Below, piece by piece: positions 1 through 9,200 of a stretch of 11,368 nucleotides of DNA (its first letter is position 1; every line of letters begins with the position of its first letter). This stretch comes from Gonium pectorale (lineage: Eukaryota > Chlorophyta > Chlorophyceae > Chlamydomonadales > Volvocaceae). The stretch lies in the NCBI GenBank assembly GCA_001584585.1, contig LSYV01000007.1:2881609-2892976 (forward strand), written 5' to 3'. Below the pieces are notes generated by a model. The model was not told the origin of the DNA. It made no database searches and saw only the letters and a list, made by a program, of their open reading frames with translations. Made by a program: the position numbers and the translations under genes.

Positions 1-70
1 GTGGTACTACGGAACCGTACGCCAAAACCCGACCCCCAACCCCGGCCCGCCCTCCCGTCAGCGCTCTCAC
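1..70 (-). other. start of intron 16, cut by the window edge
   Basis: Minus-strand donor GTGAGA at 70; runs out of the window without an acceptor. The rest of NOV_C and the stop codon are expected beyond position 1. Confidence 0.65.
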
Positions 71-200
71 TTGCGTCCCGCCTGCTGCGCCAGCGCCAGC
101 TCCTGCGCGCTGATCTCAAAGCTGTCCTTCTCGGAGCGGACGCTGCTCTTTACCTCGATGTATACGCGCTCCGCGGTGGCTTCGCCGCCGGCCGTAGAGC
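71..200 (-). CDS. NOV-like gene, exon 16: second part of NOV_C domain
   Basis: 130 nt; acceptor GCTTCAG|GC completes the Gly codon of exon 15 (intron 201..472, 272 bp). Encodes a short Gly/Ala insert, then RVYIEVKSSVRSEKDSFEIS and AQELALAQQAGR. E-V-K is at 156-148. The donor is proposed at CGCAA|GTGAGA (GT at 70-69), leaving two bases. Without splicing, a TGA follows at 69-67 and would cut the domain before its usual final strand, so an intron is favoured. Confidence 0.9.
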
Positions 201-3200
201 CTGAAGCGCAGCGCGTTTGGGAGAGGGGCAGTCGAAAAGGTCGTCCAGTGGGGCCAGGAGCGCCAGGCGCACCTGACTGCTGCTGCGTTTGCGCACAGAC
301 GTGCAGCAACCCCGATGCCCGACCGATAGTCCAATCAATGCATCGATGCCGCCCGGCGCCCGCACCGTCCATGCCGCACTCATTCGCGCTCTGAACCGAG
401 AGAGAGCACATGGGACCGAATACCCGCAACCGCTAGCCGCCCCCGAAACCCAACACTGGCGCTTGGGCTCACCGCGCGTGAGCAGGATGTCGTACGGCGC
501 GTTGTGGCTCTCCGGTCGGCTGCTGACCCAGTCCACCGACCAGCCCTGCTCCGCCAGAGAGGGGTCGCGGCGGAGCAGGGAGAACACTAGCGCCTCGCCC
601 CAGCGGGCCACGCTCGGATTGCTCACACCCAGGGCCACGCCAGAGCCCAAGCCAGCCGCTGCACCCGCCTCCGCCACGGCGGCCGCGTCGGGTGCTGCCG
701 CGCCGGCGGAGGCACTGGCCGTGTCACCGCTTGCTCCCGCGTCTGCGTCCGCCGCAGCGAGCGGAGCGACTGTGCCACCAGCGACAGCGGCAGCGGCAGC
801 CATGCCTACTGGCGCCGGGGGCGTTGCCGACTGCCCGCTGCCGGCCACCGCCGCTGCCACCGCCCCCGACAGCTCCTGCGCCAGATGCGCGAGCAGCTCG
901 GGCCCGAGGCCCTCGTCCCCGGCCGCCACGTCGGGAATCTCCAGCTGCAGGGGAGGGGAGTTCGAAGGGTCAGATTATAAGGAGGGAGGGACTTAGGGGC
1001 CAGCAGGCAAGGCGCGTGTTTTGGCGACCGGGAGAGGTTGGGGCTCTGGGCGGGTCAAACTACTGGTACACCGCAGTTACGTTCACCCTGCTCCTTACTC
1101 GGCTGTGGCAGTATGGTTCTCCTTGCGTTTTCTTTCGCTCCTGGCTCGCCCCACGCATCTTGTGCCCCGCCTTACCCAGTCCTGCCAGGTCGACTCGGGT
1201 GCAGCGCAGGGGCCGGCCCCGGCACCCGTCCAGCTGAGTCCGCCAGCCGCCGCCCTAAAACCACCGTCGCCGCCGCCACCGACAATGCCTTGGATCAGCG
1301 CCCCAACTCCCGGTACGCGGGGCCCCATCCGCGCCGTCCCCGTGGGCGGGGCATAGGACCAACGCTCCACGTCGCGCCAGTAGTCGGGCCTCGGAGTCGA
1401 CCGGATCGGTGGCGCCTCACTGCCTGCGGCTCCCCGCTCTTCCTGCACCTCACCGGCCGTCGGGGCCGCGCTGGCATCCTCCTGGTCGGGCGCCTCCTGG
1501 TCGGAAGCCAGCGCGGGCCCCTCGCCCGGGGCATCGCTTGCCCGCGCCGGGTGTGACTGCGCGGTAGCAAGGTCCGCCGCCTGCTTCAGCGCTGGGGCGT
1601 CCGCGGGTCCAGGGGCCGGCGTCTTCGAGGGCACGCTCTCTGGCTGCTCCTGCTGCTCCTGTTGCTGTTGCGCCCTGGCTCGCCGCTCGGCGACCGGGGT
1701 CCTCCAGGCGCCCGACTCCACCAGGGCCAGGTCCGGGTCAGGCGGCAGCGGGCCGGCCGCAGCGGCCGCGGGCGCCGGCGGCAGGTCGGTGCCGGCAGCG
1801 GCTGGCTGCAGCTCGCCGCAGCGCATCTGCCACGTCGCCTCCCCCTCGGGCAGCGCCCCGCAGCCCCGCTCGCAGGCGTACCGCTCCGCCGCCTCCAGCC
1901 GCTCGTCGCGGTCCGGGTTGGTATCCTGCCGGCGGGGCAGCGTGTGTGTGCACTAGGGTTGGGGATGGTTGGATGCGGGATTGGGAAGTGCCCGCGAAGG
2001 CCGTGTTAGGTGGGAACTGTGAGAGAGCAGTGGCCTGGTGGGGCTTTATGCCATGAGAAAAGGGCGCGACGTCGTGGCTGCGGCAGTTAGACAGGCAGGA
2101 TAGTAGGAAGCAAAAGGCTAGTGCGTCTGTCGTCGAGGCCGGAGGAGCCGTAACAGTCGCAGAATGGCCTAAACCTGCCGATGCGGAGCGACACAGATCA
2201 TATGACCACGGCAGCTATCTCGCCTAGAATCCACACGTCAGGAGGTCGCACCTGCTCGTGGCTGAGCAGCAGGCACAGCAGGAAGCTCGACAGCTCCGGG
2301 TCCACCGCCGAGTCGGCAGTGAAGAGCCTGCAGTCGGTGCGTACGGAACCAGGGGCAATGCTGAGCCACAGACAATAAGGCACCTGCATTCAGCCCGAGC
2401 CTCACGAATCCTTTCAGTCCGTGCCACATACCGTAGTGCTGCTGCGTGGCACAGGTGAAACGCAGGGACAAAGCCCGCGCGGTGAAATAGTGGCCACCTA
2501 CCGTGTGATCTCATCACAGATCTTAATGACGTTCCGTGGGTCGCCCACTAACAGAGACACCGGCGCCGGGGCACACTCAGCAGCACCGGCCTCGGGAGCC
2601 GCCCGGCGCTCGGGCTGCTCCTCTTGCTGAAGCTGTTGCAGGCGCAGCACCGCGGGCCGCGCCTCGGGGGTGGCGGCCATGGGCGGGCGGCCTGGCAAGT
2701 ACAGCGTGCGAATTACCTGGGGGGTGAGGGTGGGGTGGTAAAGCAGGGGATCGGCCAACGATGCCTGTCTTCCCGCGGGGGGGGGGGAGGTGATTCACAG
2801 CCGTCACAGGTACCGCAAGCACCGCTCGTATCCTGGCCAACAGCACACGACGCCTGTACCCCGCAACCCGGGGCCTCACCCGCAGGCTGCCAGGCTCCAC
2901 CTCAAACACGCGCAGCTGCTCCAGCCGCGCCGCCACCGCACCTCGCAGCGCCGCGTACTGCCGCGGCCGCTGCGAGGCCAGGAAGCGCTGGGCGAAGGGC
3001 AGCGCCACACGCAGCAGGCGCTCTGCTGCCGCCCCTGGGATGCGTAATGGAGGAGCGGAAGGGGTTAGTACCGGTGAAGGAAACCGACGAAGCATGCGCT
3101 CTGCAGGAGAGGCGACAGACAGGCGGCAAAGCACCGCGGGCCGGGGGCTGCGCAAAGGGCCGGGGCACGGGGGTGTCACAGGGTCAAGGCGGCAGCGCGG

Positions 3201-6200
3201 AAAGCATGCGAGGGGCCGAGGAGCTACTGACGGTGGTCCCCCGTTCCAGTTGCACAGTATGTGGGCAAACACGGAAGGCAGGGCGCGGGAGGTGTGCCCC
3301 ACCTGGCTGCAGCCCACGGTGCGTCACTTCCTCATGGACGAACTCCGACAGCCGCTGCACGCCCAGGCCCGACAGCAGGGCAGCCAGGCGCGGGTCTGAG
3401 CCCGCGGCGGCCGGGCCTTTGCCGTCGCGGTTGCGGTCGCCGCTGCCGTTGCCACTGCCGGCCACCGTGGCAAGCTGGCTGGCTCCCTGTTGGGATGCCG
3501 AGGTGGAGGCGCCTCCTCCGCTGGCGCCGCTCGAGAGGAGCTCCAGATCTACCACGTGCACACCTGGGGGGGGGGCGGCAGTTGGAGCGTTGGTAGGGGC
3601 GGGGCCAAGGGCGGTGGTCAGGGGGATGGCGGGGAGGGCCGTAGCCACCCCTGCGGGAGTGGAGCAGAGCGCTGCACGAGGAGCGCGCGAGGAGCGCCGG
3701 TAGCGGGCGGCAACCCTCTGGGGGGGGGGGAGAGCAGGCGTGAGCAGCCGGGGGTGGTGCACAAGGTGGCGCTTCCAGGCGGTCCGGCAGCAGCGCAGGA
3801 GTAGCAGAAGGCGCGGGCGTGCCCCCAAGCATCCGATGCCGTTGCTCGCCATAGCTACGCGCACGCCAAATCTCTTCGTCTCCTTTTCGCACCCCCCGGC
3901 GTTCCCCTTGCCCCAGCACACCTTCACGTCGTCCCCGCTTACCGCCCCTCCCTTGCATGTTCTTGCTCGCTGTGCACTGCATCCCCTGCTTGTACACCGG
4001 TGACCCCTAATGTGTGGGGCTCTCCGGCTCGGCCGTGTTGTGGGGAACCGCTTGTCGGTCCGCGCACGGTCAGCACCCTTGCCTACTCACCCCCCGATGC
4101 CAATGTCTGTCGTACCCCCGTACGGTCCGCCAGCCTTTTCTCCTTGCCACCCTGTCTCTTTCCGTTATCCGCAGCAAATCGGTTTTCAGTGTGGCGTATC
4201 CCTGCCCTGCCTCTGCTTTGCCTTGCCCGCCCCGCATGTTTCGCCGTCATCCATCGCTAACTTCTTCCGCTGCTGTCGCCGTCCACCCGCCCGCCCCGTA
4301 GGTCAGTACGAAGTGGTGATCGGGTCAGTGCCGTTGGGAAAGTCCGTCTAGGCAGGCCCGCGCTCGCGGCGCCAGTGCTGTGCCAGTCTGTCCGCGTGTT
4401 AGGTTGGGTGGGTGGGCACGTGCTTTCCTCCGCGTCCCCTCCAAATTTTCAGCGACTACGATCAGCGGAGGCACGCTGCAGCGCTGCTCGCTCACTCGGT
4501 CGTCGAAGTCTCACAGGTCGTCAACAACTACGCCAAGACCACCACAAGTTCTTCTATTGAGTATGCGATTCGGTGTCGGCAACGCGACCCGTTTCCCTTT
4601 TTCATTACCCCCCGGGATTCGCATCCCGCCCCATCCTATTTCGAAGCGCACATGGCCCCACTCACCCGGCGAGCTGCCGAACAAACGAGCCAGATCAGGC
4701 AGGTCGTTCCACAGGGCCCCCTCCTCGGGGCTGCACCAGACACCGGCCAGCGTGGGCAGGAAGCGCAGACCGGATAGCTCGGAGCGCAGCGCCGCGGTGG
4801 CAGCGGCTGCAGAAGCCGCTGCCGTCGATGCGGCCGGCGAGGTGGCCGCTGCCGCCACGGAGGTGGGTGCGTCCTTGGCCCAGGTGGCCAGGATGGCTCC
4901 AACCTAGCAGGGCGGTGGGCCGCCAGGGGGAAACGGGCCGGCAAAGCGACTGAGACAGCATGGCCATGGCGCCGGTCTGGGACAGGCCCCGGAGGGCCCG
5001 GAGACACAGCTGATGCAGGCAGTGGGCGCTGTTGGCAGCAAAGGCGGGAGGCGACACGCATACGTCATACACATACGTCGTATGCGTTGTTCCTTTCTAA
5101 CACATACGTCACATGAGTAACGCGAGGAGCTGCGCGCGCTGGCGAGCTAGGAAACCCTTCCTCCGCCATCGCTCCATGTTTCAGCGCGTTTCCCCGCGCT
5201 CAGCTCTCGCTGCACGCGCAGCTCAGAGACCCCCCCCCCATCCCGGCACCTGTGCAGCGGCCTCGCGTGTGGGGCGCTCCGCCCGCCGCAGGACGGCCCC
5301 CAGCGCCGCCAGGTAGTCGGCGTCGGCGGGCTGACGGGCCACCAGCGGCCTCTCGCGGCGCAGGACGTGCGGCGCGGGGCGGCCGTAGGGCCCCACCGGT
5401 CCCTGCTCCACGACGCACAGGTCCTCGAAGAAGGACAGTGTCTGGCGGCCGTGACGGGGTCGGGCAGCGGATCAGGCGGCGGGGCGTGGGCGGGCGTGAG
5501 GGGACCGGCGTGGGCCGCGGGGCGAAACGAGGGCGGAAACGCAGGGCGGAGGGGCCAGGAAGCCGGGGTAGACAGACACAACGTAGGGGGCGATGCGAGG
5601 TCTTTGACTCTAGGGCTTGGGGTGCGACTGCACCCCTTTCTGTCCCCCGATGCCCGCCTCCCCACACCGCACCCCACCGCAGTGGCAGCAGTCCCACGCG
5701 CACGGCGCCAGCGCGGCCGTGACGCAACCGCTGGCGCCAGCCAGGGCTTCCCCAGAAAACGAGCCACAACAAGGTCACACACCATGCGCTGTCCTGCAAA
5801 TGGCACGCTGCGCCGCACCTTGGGCGGGTAGTGCACGTCGAGAACGCGCAGCCGGACCGCCACGCTGCTTGGGTCGCCTTTCCCTTCGAGCCGCCCGTTC
5901 TCCTTGGCCTCCTCCGCCGCTCTTTGTGCCGCCAGCTGCTCCAGCACCCCGGTGGGGTCGCTGAGCACCACCTCGGAGGCCCGGTAGAAGCGGCCAGGCC
6001 GGAGCCGGGAGATGCTCCCGGCAGCCTCGCCGGCCACCGGGTCTGCGGACGGATGCGAGGGTAGCGAGTGGAGCACTGGAGCGCATGGGCCGGCGGGACG
6101 GCGAGATGCAGCGTACAAGCAGGCCGGGCAGGCAGCGGTGTGCGCGTCGTACGAGTCGGCAAGCAACAAGGGAACGGCCAGCAGTTGCCGGCTTTTACGG

Positions 6201-9200
6201 GTCAGCGACTTGGACGCCAGCGACGACACGCACAAGCGGCAGCAGGGGCAGGAGGCCCGTACGGTAGCTCCGTACGCACGCACACGGGAGGCTGCATGAC
6301 TCCGATTGCTTGATGCGTGCAGGCCCTAGGGGGCCCCGTCACGCGACTCAATAAACCAGTGACGCAGCCCGACCCCCCCGACCGCACCCACCCACCCACC
6401 CGGCACCCAGATGAGCGGCTCCTCCGCGAACGCGCGGCACACAGCTACCAGCACGGCCGGCCCCTGGTGCTGCTGCGCCGCCGACTCGAGGAAGCGGTAC
6501 ACCGAAGCGAGGCGCTCCGTGCTGAAGCGCAGGGGGCCATCGCCACCGCCACCGCCGCCCTTGCCGCGAGGTGGACTGCGCACTGGGCGCGTGGCCTTGC
6601 CCCTGAGCCCTGCGCCCCGCTCGCCCCGCGCCTCGGGCTCGGCCTTCTCCGCGGGCTTGGGCACTTCCTCCGCTGGTGGCTCCGCGGCATCGTCAGCCCC
6701 GTCAGCGGCGTCGGCGGCCGAGTCGTCCCTGCCGTCTACGACACCATCAGCGGCAGCAACCACGCCGTCGCTCCCCTGGCTGTCTTCGTCGCTGCTCCCG
6801 TCAGCAACGTTGAAGACGTCGATGTCGACAGCCGGATGGGCGGCTTCTGCGGCTGCGGCGGCCGCGGTGTCCGACAGCCGCCGCAGGATGGACAGCACCA
6901 GGTCGGCGCTGGGTTGCTGTGGGATGCCCATGGCCGCCAGCAAGGGGCTGTCGGGCGGCAGGGAGGCGCTGGGCGCGATGAAGGGGAGGGGCAGGTCGCC
7001 TGCGGGGATGGGCAGGGCGGGCGAGGGGGAGGAGCAGTGGTACGTCGGGACATGGTGTGGCAAGGCGGGGCAAGGCGGGTCTAGCACGGCAGTGGGGGCG
7101 GGCGGCGGGCAGGGGCTGTCATTGCGGTGCGGTCCGGCCTGGGGTGCGACACGCACCCTGTTAACGGGCATGCGGACAGGACGTGGCCGGGTGCAGCTGC
7201 TACGTCGACCGGCGGTGGTGCACTTGGCCGCGCGTGGGCCACGTGGACGCCCTCGCACAAACCAGGCGGCCAGCTCCCGCCCTCTCCCCCACCGCCCCTT
7301 CTCCGGCCTCACTCCGCCTGCCCGCACCTCCAAACAGCTCCAGCAGCTTGGGCAGCCGCGGCAGCACCTCGGCCGCGGACGCCGCATACCCCAGCGCGCA
7401 GGGCAGCCACCTGGGAACAGGGGCGGGGAGCTAGGGCGTCAGCGCTCGGCGGAGGCGGACCCCGACAGGAGCGGCAGTCACCGAGGGTCCCGCTGCGTGG
7501 ACCGAGCTCATGCCCCGTCTACCGGTGCGTTGCCTCGTGGCCGCGACCCCGCCTCCCCGCGAGTCGCAACCAGTTCTCCATCCCCGTCGGCCCGCCGAAA
7601 TCCCCCCTGCCCCCCTGCCCTGCCGCCCTGCACCCCCGGCCGCACCTGCGCGTCCGCAGCTGCAGGATGAAGGAGCTGGGCGGCGCCTCGTAGGCCAGGC
7701 TGCGCTGCCCCAGCGGCAGCGTCGCACCCCAGTACAGCATGGGGTACCCGGCCGCCGCCGCACGCAGCTCGTCAAGCGCCTCGTAATTGTACACCGGTGA
7801 CACGGGCGCCACCAGCCGCGCCGCCCGGCTGTAGCCGCACTCCTCCCACAGTTCCTGCAGCGTCTCCGCCAGCAGCAGCAGCTGCTTGGCCTTGGCGGCA
7901 GGCAGACGGGGCGGCGACAGGCTGCAACGTATGAAAACGTCGGCTTTACTGTCGGCGTCGCCGTCGGCGTCCGAGTCGGCTGGCGGCGGCAGGATGGTGT
8001 CCAGCAGGGGTCCCAGCGCGCGGCAGCACACGTCCTCCATTCGGTACACGCTGCCTGGGGCGCAGTGCGGCAGCGGCGCCACCCTGCCCCACGGCCACGA
8101 CACGGCGGCGCCACTGCCGGCAGCATGGGGGTCTGCCATGCCCGCCCAGGGCGACTGCAGGAGCTCCATGGCCTCCGCAGTGGGCTGCCGTCGGCCGCCG
8201 ACGATGGGGCCGGCGGGCTGGGCTTCACCGGCAGCGCCGTACCCGCCCCAGCTGGCGGCGTAGTAGCCCGGCGTCGGCGAGAGCGCCTCGGGCGGTGGCA
8301 CGTGGCCTGATGGCCACACGAAGACGGAGCGCTCTTGCAGGCGCAGGAAGGGGGTGGCGCCAAGCTCGCCCAGCAGCCACAACCACGCCTGCAGGTGGGG
8401 GCCGGGTGTGGTGGGTTCGGTGCTGGGTCAGTGGGCAGCATCGCTTCGCTCGATGGCTCCCAATCTGACGGATACGGTACCCAACGGCCGCTGTTCGAGC
8501 GCCCGACCGCCAGGCGGCGCTGTCGGGTTACTCCCGCTAGCGACCACAAAAAGAGCGCCCATGTCGGCCGCGACCGAGCGCCCAGTCGGTCGCGCAACAC
8601 CCCCCCTCCGTGGATGCACGACTGGCATCCACCCCACCCCACCCCACCCCACCCCACCCCACCTCATCCCATCAGTGATAGGCAGACCCAGCATCGCAGC
8701 CCGATCATGCGAGGCAGCAGCTGCTGGAAGCGGGGCGATTCAACGCGCGGTGCCGCCCCCCACTCCGACCTGCCCCGCCCCGCCCCGTCCGCTGAGCGCA
8801 CCTTCTTGGAGGCCGCCTCGCTCTTGTGGTACGCGTCGGACAGCACCAGCGCGTGCCGGGCCGCCCACTCGGGGAAGGCGCGCCGCAGGTCGAAGCCGCG
8901 CGGGCACAGCGCGGGCGGCAAGTACACGTCCGCGGACTCGGGGAGCGGCTCCTCGGGCGGCTGCAGCAGCGTGGCTCCGGCCGGGCCGCAGCGTATGCGG
9001 CCCTTGTCTGTTATAAGCACGGCGCAGCGCCGCAGCTGCCCGAGGGGGGTGTCGTACATGGGGTCCCCCAGCAGATCCAGTTCCTGTCGCGCCCATGCCT
9101 GACTTCCCAGCTGGCCAGACAATCTCGACGACGGGTGACCGCGTTCGTCCGTCAGGTAGCGGCCGCCGCCTTGGTTGAGCCAGTCGCCGCTGGCGCTGCC

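Larger units (their letters stand above)
8389..8801 (-). other. intron 3 (413 bp)
   Basis: Donor GTGCGC at 8801; acceptor CCTGCAG ending at 8389. Phase 0 on both sides. Contents that stand out are a six-copy ACCCC tract and a 9-bp-arm hairpin, both listed separately. No gene is seen inside. Confidence 0.85.

Noticed and set aside
67..72. AAG TGA as the natural end of the protein
   Set aside because: The TGA is within a good donor (GTGAGA), and NOV_C normally continues for another strand and helix after this point. It cannot be fully excluded from this window.
2777..2788. Poly-G run in intron 11
   Set aside because: A simple homopolymer; on the sense strand it is a C run upstream of the exon 12 acceptor and needs no special explanation.
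2624..3703. 359-codon plus-strand open frame
   Set aside because: Spans several minus-strand exons and introns, of shadow composition and without motifs.
5147..5818. Read-through of exon 7 into intron 7 and beyond on the minus strand
   Set aside because: The family-like sequence stops exactly at the GTGCGG donor, and exon 8 sequence with FFEDLCVVE is in another frame, so splicing is needed.
6405..6409. Alternative exon 6 donor TGG|GTGCCG
   Set aside because: It would end in phase 0, which does not fit the exon 7 acceptor (needs one carried base). It would also drop the conserved Val-Pro after Leu-Ile-Trp.
6411..7670. 419-codon plus-strand open frame
   Set aside because: Antisense to exons 5 and 6 and their introns. 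Ser/Ala/Arg-rich low complexity and no recognisable domain.
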